A stretch of 64,000 nt of DNA, from assembly GCA_030427635.1 (NCBI GenBank), contig JAUIBA010000001.1, positions 186,001-250,000 on the forward strand, in the 5' to 3' direction. The translations under genes were made by a program, and so were the position numbers. Source of the stretch: Bacteroidia bacterium (GTDB taxonomy: Bacteria > Bacteroidota > Bacteroidia > Chitinophagales > Chitinophagaceae). This document shows positions 50,948-60,237 of the stretch, one piece after another (positions within the stretch are counted from its first letter, which is position 1; each line of letters opens with the position of its first letter). The notes under the pieces are model-generated. The model was not told the origin of the DNA. It made no database searches and saw only the letters and a list, made by a program, of their open reading frames with translations.

Positions 50948-51055
50948 CATATTGTTAAATCAGGTGATTGTGTTACTGGCAGGCAACCATTTGATGTGTT
51001 TGTCAGTTTACTTTGTTATTAAAGTAATTGTAACATCCTCCAACCACCTCACCTG

Positions 51056-53851
51056 ATGAAACGCCTCATCTCCCTTATTCTTGCACTGGTGTTTTGCAGC
51101 GGGCAGTCGTATGCCCAATACCGTATTGATGGTAGCATTACCGATACGCTCAATGCAACACAGCTGGTACTTTCATCAGTAGTGCTTATCAGAGCCAGTG
51201 ATTCTGTACTGGAAGATTTTACCAGAACTGCCAGTGATGGTTCCTTTGCTCTGCAGGCACGCACAAAAGGCAAGTATCTGCTGCAAATAGCACATCCCGG
51301 CTATGCCGACTTTGCTGATATAGTGATGGTCAATGACACTGTAGTGCATGTGAACCAGATACCCATGCTATCCAAAGAGCATATGCTCAAGGAGTTTAAG
51401 TTTACGCAGCAGGTAGCAGCAATAAAGATTAAAGGAGACACTACTGAGTATGTAGCAGACAGCTTTCATGTAAAAACAGGTGCCAGTGTGGAAGGCCTGC
51501 TTAAAAGACTGCCTGGAATACAGGTAGATAAAAACGGTAAGATTACGGCACAGGGTACAGAGGTGCAGAAGGTGCTCGTAGACGGTGAAGAGTTCTTCTC
51601 AGATGACCCCAAAGTAGTGACACAGGGCCTGCAGGCAGCGGTAGTAGACAAGGTACAGGTGTTTGATAAAAAGAGCGATCAGGCAGAGTTTACAGGTATA
51701 GATGACGGCGAGAAAACCCGTACTATCAACCTGCAACTGAAGGAAGATAAGAAGAAAGGGTTCTTTGGGAAACTGGAAGGAGGTGCCGGTACGGATAACT
51801 ATTACCAGAACCAGGCAATGATAAATGCATTCAGGGGGAAGCGCCAACTGGCAGCATTCGGTATTGTTTCCAATACGGATAAGGTGGGTCTGGGCTGGCA
51901 GGAAAATGAAAGATATGGTGGAAGTAACAGCGTCTCTGAAGTGTCGGATGATGGTAGCTGGACCATGTATGTAGATAATTATGATGACTTTGGTGGATGG
52001 AATGGCACCTACTCCGGCGATGGGCTACCTCTGGTACGTACCGGAGGCGGTCACTTTGCCAACAAGTGGAATGAAGACAAACAGCATGCATCTGCCAGTT
52101 ACCGGTATGCGCTGCAGCAGGTGAATATGGGTGGCAACAATATAAAGATGTATCTGCTGGGCGGTGATACCTCAAGGGTAAATAATGAATCTAAAAAGCA
52201 GTTCAATACAAGTGAACGTCATGCTATGAGTGGCCTGTATGAATGGACTGTAGATTCATTGACTAATATAAAACTGCGTACCGATGGTAACCTGAAACAT
52301 ATAATGACCAACTCTACCTTCCGTACTGAGATATACAATATAGTGGATAGTGTAGCAGATGTAAGTACCATTAATGACCGCACATTAAGCAGCTCATCGG
52401 ATGAAGCAGCTCTAAATGCTGACCTGCTGATAAGACGTAAATTTTCTAAAAAGGGCAGGACATTATCCATAGACCTGAAAGAGAAGTATAAGGAGATAGA
52501 GGGGGAGGGGTACCTGCTATCCACTACGGGTATCAGTGGTCTGGCTCCGTATGACTCACTGGATCAGAAAAAGCAGACTACTAGTGTTTCTCAGATGTTC
52601 AGTGCAAAGGCGAACTACACTGAGCCACTCAGTAAGGTGCTGTTTGCAGAGGCTAGTTACTCCTACTCCCAAAACAACAATACTGCCGCAAACCTGTCTT
52701 CAGAGCGGCCGGGTGTGGGTGGTGGCTATGATGTGCTGCAGGATAGCTTCAGCAGCCGGTACCGGTATAATGTAGGTATAAACCGGGGTGGACTGGGGAT
52801 ACGCTATGTAGACAAAAAACTGAACTTATCTGCTGGTAGTGAAATATCCAATACGTCTTTTCTTCAGACAGACCTGCTGCGCACAGGGGTAAGTAATAAG
52901 TACACATATCTTAACTTCTTTCCCCGTGCTGCGATAGTGTATAAAATAAAGCGACAAACCAGTGTGCGCCTGTCTTACCAGGGTAGTACGGCACAGCCTA
53001 CCATACAGCAGATACAGCCACTGAACCAGAACATTGACCCACTGAATATAGTGATTGGTAACCCTGACCTGAAGCAGAAGTTTGTGAATAACTTCAATGT
53101 GAGGTTCAATAATTATAAGACGCTGAAAGAGCAATACCTGTACATGGGCGCAACGATAAATGTAGTATCTGATGATATAAGTACCGCACAGCGAACAGAA
53201 GGCCCTACATACATTACCCAGTATATAAATGTAGATGGCAACTATCATAGTAACTGGTATGCAGGATATCGCTTCAAACTAAAAAAGCCGGCGCTGAATC
53301 TGTGGGTACATGGTAATGGTAATAACGGTCGTACCAATAGTGTAGTAAACGGTGAAAAGAATACCAGTGTAAATAACTCCTATACCGTAGGGCCTGGTAT
53401 AGGTATGTGGAAAGAAGATAAATACGACATCAGCTTTACACCGGGTGTAACCTATACTGACAACCGTGCTACAGTAAGTGCGGCCCCGGTGAACTACTGG
53501 TCTATGAACAATGAGTTCAGTGCAGAGGTAGAGCTGCCGGGAAAAGTGGAGATAGCAACATCTGTAACCCACATGCTGCGGCAGAAAACTATTGTGTTTA
53601 CAGACAATAACAGTAACGTGCGGTGGAATGCGCACATATCCAAACGGTTTCTGAAGAAAAAGGAGCTTATGGTAAAGCTGTCGGTATTTGATATACTGAA
53701 CCAGAACCTGGGATATACAAGGTCGGCATCGGGCAATGTGGTAACGCAGAACAGTTATAGTACTATAAAGAGATACGGCCTGCTGACCGTAGTATGGAAT
53801 TTTACTCACAGCCCTATGGGGGGCGCACCAGCTGATAACGATGATGAATAA
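51056..53851 (+). CDS. TonB-receptor-like outer-membrane beta-barrel protein
   Basis: The 931-aa product has a signal peptide (cleavage near QSYAQ, residue 21), a carboxypeptidase-regulatory-like domain (about residues 22-110), a plug-like domain (SVEGLLKRLPGIQVDKNGKI and VLVDGEEFFSDDPKVV) and a large beta-barrel of the OMP_b-brl_3 type. It lacks an obvious TonB box and SusD partner, so it may be a remodelled receptor. The following GLPGLI gene begins at its stop and the pair is common in Bacteroidota. Substrate unknown. Confidence 0.9.
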   Translation: MKRLISLILALVFCSGQSYAQYRIDGSITDTLNATQLVLSSVVLIRASDSVLEDFTRTASDGSFALQARTKGKYLLQIAHPGYADFADIVMVNDTVVHVNQIPMLSKEHMLKEFKFTQQVAAIKIKGDTTEYVADSFHVKTGASVEGLLKRLPGIQVDKNGKITAQGTEVQKVLVDGEEFFSDDPKVVTQGLQAAVVDKVQVFDKKSDQAEFTGIDDGEKTRTINLQLKEDKKKGFFGKLEGGAGTDNYYQNQAMINAFRGKRQLAAFGIVSNTDKVGLGWQENERYGGSNSVSEVSDDGSWTMYVDNYDDFGGWNGTYSGDGLPLVRTGGGHFANKWNEDKQHASASYRYALQQVNMGGNNIKMYLLGGDTSRVNNESKKQFNTSERHAMSGLYEWTVDSLTNIKLRTDGNLKHIMTNSTFRTEIYNIVDSVADVSTINDRTLSSSSDEAALNADLLIRRKFSKKGRTLSIDLKEKYKEIEGEGYLLSTTGISGLAPYDSLDQKKQTTSVSQMFSAKANYTEPLSKVLFAEASYSYSQNNNTAANLSSERPGVGGGYDVLQDSFSSRYRYNVGINRGGLGIRYVDKKLNLSAGSEISNTSFLQTDLLRTGVSNKYTYLNFFPRAAIVYKIKRQTSVRLSYQGSTAQPTIQQIQPLNQNIDPLNIVIGNPDLKQKFVNNFNVRFNNYKTLKEQYLYMGATINVVSDDISTAQRTEGPTYITQYINVDGNYHSNWYAGYRFKLKKPALNLWVHGNGNNGRTNSVVNGEKNTSVNNSYTVGPGIGMWKEDKYDISFTPGVTYTDNRATVSAAPVNYWSMNNEFSAEVELPGKVEIATSVTHMLRQKTIVFTDNNSNVRWNAHISKRFLKKKELMVKLSVFDILNQNLGYTRSASGNVVTQNSYSTIKRYGLLTVVWNFTHSPMGGAPADNDDE

Positions 53852-53852
53852 T

Positions 53853-54605
53853 ATGATAACCTCTATGAAGTATGCATTCATGTCACTGGTCCTTATAGTA
53901 CAGGTGGGGGTGGCAAAGGCACAGTATGTACTGAGCGGCACGATAGAGTATGAGAAGAAGGTACATACACATGCTGTAATGAAAGACTTTGGTGATGATA
54001 ATAACTCATGGTATGAGCGTATGAAATCGCAGATACCCAAGTTTAATATCACATATTTTGACCTGGTTTTTAACGGGAAGCAGACACTGTATAAGCCGGG
54101 ACGTGAATCCCCAACACCCACAAGAGCTTGGGGCTCAGACCCAGCATCGGACAATGTGGTGCTGACAGACCTTGCGACCCATAAAGTGTCGGCAGTGAAG
54201 CAGATATTTGAGCAGAAGTTTCTGGTGCAGGATACCATGCGAAAAATGGAGTGGCGGCTGAAAAATGAGATACGTACCATAGCGGGGTTTAAGTGTAGGA
54301 AAGCAGTAGGGATTATATGTGATTCGGTGTATGTAGTAGCGTTTTATGCAGATGATATACCGGTGAGTGGCGGCCCTGAAATGTTTGGTAACCTGCCCGG
54401 GATGGTGCTGGAGGTGGCTATACCGCGCCTGCATACAACATGGGTGGCTACAAAGGTGCGTGTAAAACCGCCTGTGGAAGAGGACTTTCGCGTAAAGCAG
54501 AAAGGGAAAAAAGTAGATGCGGCTGAAATGTTTACGTCTGTCATGGAGGGATTAAAGGATTGGGGTAAATGGGGTATAAGATATGTGTGGATGTCGGTAC
54601 TATGA
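53853..54605 (+). CDS. GLPGLI family secreted protein
   Basis: The 250-aa product has a signal peptide (MKYAFMSLVLIVQVGVAKAQ) and the family core GNLPGMVLEVAI, a variant of the name-giving GLPGLI. Strands typical of the family surround it (AGFKCRKAVG, VVAFYADDIPVSGGPEMFG). Several ATGs are possible (53841, 53844, 53853, 53865); 53853 lies just behind the upstream stop. Found as partner of TonB-receptor-like barrels; exact job unknown. Confidence 0.88.
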   Translation: MITSMKYAFMSLVLIVQVGVAKAQYVLSGTIEYEKKVHTHAVMKDFGDDNNSWYERMKSQIPKFNITYFDLVFNGKQTLYKPGRESPTPTRAWGSDPASDNVVLTDLATHKVSAVKQIFEQKFLVQDTMRKMEWRLKNEIRTIAGFKCRKAVGIICDSVYVVAFYADDIPVSGGPEMFGNLPGMVLEVAIPRLHTTWVATKVRVKPPVEEDFRVKQKGKKVDAAEMFTSVMEGLKDWGKWGIRYVWMSVL

Positions 54606-54655
54606 CCACTATGTGTGTATAGGATAAAATAACCGTGATACCGTAGCTGCGTTAG

Positions 54656-54663
54656 TATATTTG
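54656..54663 (+). promoter_or_regulatory. -7 promoter box (TATATTTG) of osmC-like gene
   Basis: Exact TAnnTTTG, 26 nt before the ATG at 54690. Confidence 0.5.
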
Positions 54664-54689
54664 CCGGAAACCAAAAAGAAACCACGACA

Positions 54690-55100
54690 ATGAAACGTAA
54701 TGCAACTGCCGTATGGAACGGATCGGGTAAGGAGGGTAATGGCGCTCTGACCACTCAAAGCACAACCCTTAATGCAACACAGTACTCTTTCAACAGCCGT
54801 TTTGCCGAAGGTGTAGGTACCAATCCTGAAGAACTGATAGCTGCTGCACATGCTGGCTGTTTCTCCATGAAGCTGTCTTTTGTGCTGGGCGCTGCGGGCT
54901 TTACTCCCGATAAGATAGAAACACGCTGCGATATAACTCTGGATAATGGCGCTGTAACTACCAGCGATCTGGTGGTAACTGCATCAGTACCCGGTATCAC
55001 TGCCGAAAAGTTTCTGGAGTGTGCAGAGGATGCAAAGGCAAACTGCCCTATATCTAAACTGCTGAACTGTGCTATAACGCTTAACGCTACACTGGCGTAA
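54690..55100 (+). CDS. OsmC-family peroxiredoxin
   Basis: The 136-aa product matches OsmC-type organic hydroperoxide reductases. It has two catalytic Cys, one in [14 protein letters not shown] and one in [12 protein letters not shown], with the Glu of NPEELIAAA. It reduces organic peroxides with a dithiol donor. It is a single unit with its own promoter and terminator. Confidence 0.93.
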   Translation: MKRNATAVWNGSGKEGNGALTTQSTTLNATQYSFNSRFAEGVGTNPEELIAAAHAGCFSMKLSFVLGAAGFTPDKIETRCDITLDNGAVTTSDLVVTASVPGITAEKFLECAEDAKANCPISKLLNCAITLNATLA

Positions 55101-55128
55101 TAAGTAGCAGTTACCTTATTTAATATTA

Positions 55129-55176
55129 TCATCTGGTACAGTGGGAAAGCCCCCTATACCAGATGATATTTTTTAT
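55129..55176 (+). terminator. Rho-independent terminator after osmC-like gene
   Basis: Perfect 11-bp stem ATCATCTGGTA (55129-55139) / TACCAGATGAT (55158-55168) followed by ATTTTTT. Confidence 0.9.
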
Positions 55177-55209
55177 GCCTGAATTGAAAACAAGATGACG
55201 GTGTGAGTA

Positions 55210-55683
55210 CTACAGATGTGCCTGAACCATGAACCAGTTGACATCGGTGCGGTAAGTGCAGATGCTTATTTTCATAGGGCCGTTGTTGTAGTGGTACCAT
55301 GTAGCCGGTACTTTTTCTATAGTAGTGGGCTCTTCTTTTGTAAACTTATATCCTGCCTTAGCTAGATCTGCTTTTAGGGCGAGGTAGTATTTTTTGTCGG
55401 TAGTAGAGAAGGTGATGCCTACTACTTTTGAGTTAGTGACCTGACGGCGGATTATCTTATAATTTTTTCCTTTATCACCGGCTTTGTCGCTGGTGTACAC
55501 TTTTGATATCTCATCACTCATCTTGCTTTGCAGGGAGTAGTCACTTTCCAGCATTTTGGTTTCAAAATCACTGGCATTCTTTGAGGTGAAGTTGACAAGC
55601 TCCTGCAATGGGAATGTTTGCTGAGCGTGAACCGACAGAGAAAAAACAACAGCCGAGAACAATAAAGTAACAGATTTCTTCAT
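55210..55683 (-). CDS. Small secreted protein, unknown
   Basis: The 157-aa product has a signal peptide (LLFSAVVFSLSVHAQ, cleavage near residue 21). The rest has strands and helices with many Lys/Thr (YKIIRRQVTNSKVVGITFSTTDKKYYLALKADLAKAGYKF). No family recognised. Its own promoter region is weak (a TATATTCG box lies upstream). Confidence 0.7.
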   Translation of the reverse strand: MKKSVTLLFSAVVFSLSVHAQQTFPLQELVNFTSKNASDFETKMLESDYSLQSKMSDEISKVYTSDKAGDKGKNYKIIRRQVTNSKVVGITFSTTDKKYYLALKADLAKAGYKFTKEEPTTIEKVPATWYHYNNGPMKISICTYRTDVNWFMVQAHL

Positions 55684-55722
55684 GACGTGAATATATTATG
55701 TGATATTGCGAATATACAATAA

Positions 55723-57189
55723 TCAGGCGAGGGATGCCGCGCCAGGAGCGAATAACGGAAAGTTAATAGTAAAGGTAGTGCCTGCTCCCTGTACAGATGA
55801 AACATCAAGAACGGCGTTGTGCGCTCTGATAATATTGAGCGTAAATGCCAGCCCTAAGCCGGTTCCGGTGCGCTTACGGGTAAAATAGGGTTCGAAGATG
55901 TGGTTGATATGCTCCTCACTGATGCCGCATCCATTATCGGCAATGGTGAGTGTAATACGGTCATCTGAGCCGGACACATCTATTGTAAGCATTCCCTGTC
56001 CTTCCTCCATTGCCTCTACTGCATTAATAACAATGTTGAGCAGTGCTATTTTCAGGTTTTCCTTATCGGCAGCTATATAGACGGGGGCCTGTGGTATGCG
56101 TGTTATATACTGCATACGCCGTAGTGTGATACGATCGGCAGCGGTGGCATATACCTCGGCCAGTATATCCTGAATGCTGCACCGGGTACGCATGTTGTCT
56201 CTGGGAACATTGGAATGCAGCAGCTCTGTAATAAGGCCGTTAATACGCAGGCTGTTTCTCTTTATTATATCCAGGTACAGCTTTTTTTCATCGTCGGGCA
56301 TGTCAGAGTCCGATAGCTGATCGGAAGACATCATAATGTTATTAAGCGGGTTGCGTACTTCGTGAGCCAGTGTACGAACAAGCCTCCCAGTGGCTGCCAG
56401 CTTTTCATTCTGCAGAGTGGTCTTCTCTGCCTTGCGCAGGTGGGTAACATCATGTATAATACCCTGTATCACTACTGCGTCTGGGGTAGCCTCATTGACC
56501 GTGAATGATAATATACAGTGCAGGGGGGTACCATCGGCACGGCGCATATCCACAGCACTGTCAGTAATCTGATGGCGTGCCTCCAAAGCTTCATAGTATT
56601 GAGCGCGGTCCTGCTCCCGATAGCATAAATCGGGCAGAGGAGTGCCTATGAGCGTCTGCCGGTCCATGCCCAGCAGCTGGAATGCCGCATCGTTAATATC
56701 TGTAATGCAGAAGCCGGCATCGGCCATAAATATGATATCCTTCGAGTTTTCGAAGATGCTTCTGTATTTCTGCTCGCTGTGCCGTAATGCTCTGATATTA
56801 GCTGCACGGTCTATAGTGTAGCGTATACAGCGTTCTGCCTTTTCGGTAGTAAGCTCGGCCTTGATAAGGTAATCTACGGCACCGAGCTCCATTGCCTCAA
56901 TGTCTACCTCATAATTTCCCTGACCGGTGAGTAGTACGATAGGGGTATCGTGATGGAGGTGTCGTACTTCTTTAAGAAAGTCAACCCCTGACCGGGCTCC
57001 CAGCCTGTAGTCTACAAAGGCTATATCGAAGGTGCCGGTTGCTATCTGCCTGCGTCCGTCGGCATAGGTGGGAGCCCAGGTAATGGTAAAATCATTGTCT
57101 GGCACATCGCGCAGATAACCGGAAAGAATGAAATAATCATCTTCGTCGTCATCTACAATAAGGATGGTAGCATTGCGATAAAGCTTCAT
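55723..57189 (-). CDS. Response regulator-PAS-histidine kinase hybrid
   Basis: The 488-aa cytosolic protein has, in order, an N-terminal receiver domain (ATILIVDDDEDDYFILSGYL, phospho-Asp in FDIAFVDYRLGAR, and LLTGQGNYEVDIEAMELGAVDYLIKA), a PAS domain (about residues 135-250), a HisKA domain with AHEVRNPLNNIMMSSDQL carrying the phospho-His, and an HATPase domain with ADNGCGIS and GTGLGLAFTLN. The receiver-first order lets a partner kinase modulate it. No partner is adjacent. Confidence 0.93.
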   Translation of the reverse strand: MKLYRNATILIVDDDEDDYFILSGYLRDVPDNDFTITWAPTYADGRRQIATGTFDIAFVDYRLGARSGVDFLKEVRHLHHDTPIVLLTGQGNYEVDIEAMELGAVDYLIKAELTTEKAERCIRYTIDRAANIRALRHSEQKYRSIFENSKDIIFMADAGFCITDINDAAFQLLGMDRQTLIGTPLPDLCYREQDRAQYYEALEARHQITDSAVDMRRADGTPLHCILSFTVNEATPDAVVIQGIIHDVTHLRKAEKTTLQNEKLAATGRLVRTLAHEVRNPLNNIMMSSDQLSDSDMPDDEKKLYLDIIKRNSLRINGLITELLHSNVPRDNMRTRCSIQDILAEVYATAADRITLRRMQYITRIPQAPVYIAADKENLKIALLNIVINAVEAMEEGQGMLTIDVSGSDDRITLTIADNGCGISEEHINHIFEPYFTRKRTGTGLGLAFTLNIIRAHNAVLDVSSVQGAGTTFTINFPLFAPGAASLA

Positions 57190-57201
57190 GAGTGGCTCTT
57201 A

Positions 57202-57209
57202 CAAAGATA
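57202..57209 (-). promoter_or_regulatory. -7 promoter box (TATCTTTG) of REC-PAS-kinase gene
   Basis: Exact TAnnTTTG on the minus strand, 12 nt before the ATG. Confidence 0.5.
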
Positions 57210-58018
57210 GGGGGTGAAGAATAAAAATGTACTTTATACCAGGGCTATGATACATATCTGTGTCCTTTTTCTGTAAAAATGTGCGCTGAACAATATGCTG
57301 ATTATCACTGCAATATATCTTGTATATAGCGTTTTCCTTCGTGATAGCGTTAGTATTGCTGCTCATAAGTGTAGAAATAGGACGTTGTAAAATTGATGTA
57401 ATGTGCCAGGTGTTGATGTTGTAGAAATTACTAAATATATAATGTGGGTATGCAAAAGGAATATTTCAGCAAGGAGATGCTACTGTGACCAGAAAAAGTA
57501 AAACTGCGCAGTATTTTTATTTGTGAGCAGTTTTATTTGGTAATACTATTATTGTATTGATAATCAATGTTTTGTGTGTATTGTGTGTTGGTGAAACTGC
57601 GCAAAAAGGTTGCAAAAATTGCTCGCGTACTTTTTGTTATACGACAATAGTAAGGGGTATTCGCCTGAATGCTTATTCTGATATTTGCTATGTGTAATGC
57701 GTACATAATAATATTTTGAGTGTAAAAATGGAGTATGGGCGTGAGTGTGAAAAAATGATATCCTATGCTGTGCAGCTATGGGTATATGATATGCCACAGG
57801 GAGCATATGATGTAAAAAAGATTGTAGCGTGGGTGAGGGTTTCCGGGAATAAGGGGTATCATCAGGGATGTAATATTACTGCCAGCCAAACGAGGCCGTG
57901 AGGGTGGAGGTCGTGAGAGGGACTAAGCTACCATATGCAGATGTGGCAGTGGGCACTCTGTGAATGTCTCATCCTAATATAGAGACGGATAAATAGTGAT
58001 AAACGGGAAACTATCGTT

Positions 58019-58026
58019 TAAATTTG
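58019..58026 (+). promoter_or_regulatory. -7 promoter box (TAAATTTG) of glycosyltransferase gene
   Basis: Exact TAnnTTTG, 28 nt before the ATG. The inverted repeat TAAACG(N9)CGTTTA overlaps its left edge. Confidence 0.5.
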
Positions 58027-58054
58027 TGCGGCCGGTGGGCATAGTAATAGTTGC

Positions 58055-58825
58055 ATGGTAGGTATCAGCGTCATAGTAATCACATTTAATGAGGGTAAGA
58101 ACCTTGGGCGGTGTCTGGCATCGGTAGCTGGTGTGGCAGATGAACTGCTGGTAGTGGACAGCAACTCTACTGATGATACGGTAGCGGTAGCGGCACAGTA
58201 TGGCGCACGGGTGCTGCAGCATGCATTTGAAGGCTATGCACAACAAAAGAACTTTGCTACAGAACAGGCTACTCATGACTGGATACTATCGCTGGATGCA
58301 GATGAAGAGCTGACACCGGCACTGAAGGAGAGTATCCTGAAGGTAAAGGCAGCTCCGGAAAAAAGCGTGTATAAGATGTCCCGGCTTACCAACTACTGCG
58401 GCCGGTGGATACGCCATGCCGGATGGTACCCTGACCATCAGACACGGCTATATGACCGAAGGGCCGGAAGGTGGCAGGAGCTGAGGGTGCATGAATACTG
58501 GAAGGCGGACGATGCACAGGCGGTGACGGGTGTGCTGCGGGGCGATCTGCTACACTATAGCTTTACAAGTGTGAGCCAGCATGTGCAAAAGATAGAGCGC
58601 TATACTGAGCTGGCGGCGATAGCGGCGGCGGAGCGGGGTAAACAGGCCGGCCTGCTGAAAATAATCTTCTCACCATTGTGGCATTTCATCAGCGAGTATT
58701 TTCTGAAGCTGGGCTTTATGGATGGATTTCATGGGTGGGTAATATGCCGTCTGTCGGCATATGCAGCGTTTGTGAAATACACCAAAATACGCATGTACAG
58801 TATGCAGCAAAAGGGTAATAGCTGA
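58055..58825 (+). CDS. Family 2 glycosyltransferase, WaaE/KdtX-like
   Basis: This 256-aa GT-A enzyme has the N-terminal GISVIVITFNEGKNLGRCLASV, VVDSNSTDDT and SLDADEEL with the DxD metal site. The pattern YAQQKNFATEQATHDWILSLDADEE is that of WaaE/KdtX-type lipopolysaccharide core beta-glucosyltransferases. It likely adds a sugar to envelope glycolipid. A C-terminal amphipathic helix may bind the membrane. No other LPS gene is adjacent. Confidence 0.88.
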   Translation: MVGISVIVITFNEGKNLGRCLASVAGVADELLVVDSNSTDDTVAVAAQYGARVLQHAFEGYAQQKNFATEQATHDWILSLDADEELTPALKESILKVKAAPEKSVYKMSRLTNYCGRWIRHAGWYPDHQTRLYDRRAGRWQELRVHEYWKADDAQAVTGVLRGDLLHYSFTSVSQHVQKIERYTELAAIAAAERGKQAGLLKIIFSPLWHFISEYFLKLGFMDGFHGWVICRLSAYAAFVKYTKIRMYSMQQKGNS

Positions 58826-58865
58826 TGCTGATGGCATACAGCACACTTTACAGCATGTAATAACG

Positions 58866-58873
58866 TAATTTTG
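58866..58873 (+). promoter_or_regulatory. -7 promoter box (TAATTTTG) of radical SAM gene
   Basis: Exact TAnnTTTG, 43 nt before the ATG. Confidence 0.45.
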
Positions 58874-58916
58874 CAGGCCGGACCGAAAAGGAGCCGGGGC
58901 TAAATACTGCCAGGAA

Positions 58917-60203
58917 ATGACAAGTCCATATATACTATACTCTGACGGAGCGGGAAAAATATTTGAAGATACGAGCCTGTATGTGGTAGGCCGCAGTGGC
59001 TGGGATGCTATGCCCATACCTGAAGAGGACTGGATAGAGCTACCGGATGGCGGCAATCTGTATGAGCTGCCCGGGCGCCGTGGTATAGGCATAGATGTGC
59101 AGACAGGAGAGATGCGTATATGTGAAAAAGGATGGGCGGTGGCCGCATTTATACCCCCGGCACATACGGGATTTTACCTGGCGGCATATGAAACAATGCC
59201 GGATGCGCCTACGCTGCCCCTGTTTTGCTACACGGCTGCGGGATGGTTGGATGATAAATTTTATGTGCCGGCTGTGCGCATAGAGCGCGATATAAGGCAG
59301 GAGTGCAGCGGTTTTGACCAGAATAAGGTGCATGTGGGTGTGGAAAATTTTGTGAAAGTATATCCCCACAACCGTCTTGTAAAACATCTGGCAGATAACT
59401 GCGCGCTGACCTATCACTGTCCGGCAGCAAGAAACTACTTCATAGGCAGGTGGGAGTGTCCTATACCTACGTCACCTGCATGTAATGCCAATTGTATAGG
59501 CTGTATTTCGTTTCAGCCAGAGGAAGAAACCATTGTATCTACCCAGGACAGGCTGCGCTTTAAGCCTACTGCGGCAGAGATAGTAGAGTTTACCGTACCG
59601 CATCTGGAAACGGCTCCTTACCCTATAGTGAGCTTTGGGCAGGGATGTGAGGGTGAGCCGCTGCTCATGTGGGAGACTATAAAAGAGTCTATCATAGAAA
59701 TGCGCAAGCATACGTCCAAAGGCAGTATCAACATCAATACCAATGGCAGCAAGCCCGCTGCGGTAGAAGAACTGATGAAGGCCGGCCTGGACAGTATAAG
59801 GGTGAGTCTGAACTCGGCCCGTGCAGATATCTATACCCGCTATTATCAGCCTAATAACTATAAGTTTGAAGACCTGATAGAAAGCCTGAAGGTGGTGCGC
59901 AGATATGGTGGGTGGTCGTCTATCAACTACTTTACCTTCCCCGGCATGACGGATAATATAGATGAATATGAGGCACTGCGGGAGCTGATATCAGAAACAG
60001 GGCTGAGTATGATACAGTGGCGCAACTTCAATATAGACCCTGACTGGTATCTGGGTAAAATAGGTGTAGTAGATACCGGTGAGTGCATGGGTATAAAGCA
60101 GATGATGGATCTGATACACGAAGAGTTTCCGGATGTAAAGTATGGCTACTTTAACCCGCCTATAGAGCGTATGACTAACTTTGATACAGACTTTGCCCAC
60201 TGA
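58917..60203 (+). CDS. Radical SAM protein with long unknown N-terminal domain
   Basis: The 428-aa product has the radical SAM cluster motif CNANCIGC (CxxxCxxC, Cys189, 193, 196), then GQGCEGEPLL (the GGE-like SAM site) and SININTNGSKP, all typical of the half-barrel. The first about 175 residues form a separate domain rich in strands (YILYSDGAGKIFEDTSLYVVGRS, then ELPGRRGIGIDVQTGEM) that I do not recognise. Further Cys at 162, 168 and 181 just before the cluster could hold another metal. Substrate and partner unknown; no maturase target is adjacent. Confidence 0.88.
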   Translation: MTSPYILYSDGAGKIFEDTSLYVVGRSGWDAMPIPEEDWIELPDGGNLYELPGRRGIGIDVQTGEMRICEKGWAVAAFIPPAHTGFYLAAYETMPDAPTLPLFCYTAAGWLDDKFYVPAVRIERDIRQECSGFDQNKVHVGVENFVKVYPHNRLVKHLADNCALTYHCPAARNYFIGRWECPIPTSPACNANCIGCISFQPEEETIVSTQDRLRFKPTAAEIVEFTVPHLETAPYPIVSFGQGCEGEPLLMWETIKESIIEMRKHTSKGSININTNGSKPAAVEELMKAGLDSIRVSLNSARADIYTRYYQPNNYKFEDLIESLKVVRRYGGWSSINYFTFPGMTDNIDEYEALRELISETGLSMIQWRNFNIDPDWYLGKIGVVDTGECMGIKQMMDLIHEEFPDVKYGYFNPPIERMTNFDTDFAH

Positions 60204-60237
60204 TAGCGGGCAAAGTTTATGATATCATTACTGCTTA

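Larger units (their letters stand above)
57190..58054 (+). other. 865-bp noncoding region
   Basis: AT-rich and without a convincing gene. It contains the kinase promoter, a direct repeat AAACTGCGCA (57501-57510 and 57594-57603), an inverted repeat AAAACTGC/GCAGTTTT (57500-57507 and 57527-57534), and at the far end an inverted repeat TAAACG/CGTTTA (58000-58005/58015-58020) that overlaps the glycosyltransferase -7 box. Short frames at 57564-57806 (minus) and 57728-57901 (plus) look non-coding. Confidence 0.45.

Noticed and set aside
53279-54280. 333-codon open frame on the minus strand
   Set aside because: It lies antisense to the receptor and GLPGLI genes, has no domain or signal, and its composition (many Cys, Tyr, His) is that of a shadow frame.
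57564-57806. 80-codon minus-strand frame in the long gap
   Set aside because: His/Tyr-rich composition, no promoter box nearby, no domain.
57728-57901. 57-codon plus-strand frame
   Set aside because: Considered as a small gene; no conserved pattern and only a weak TATTTTGA box upstream, so left out.
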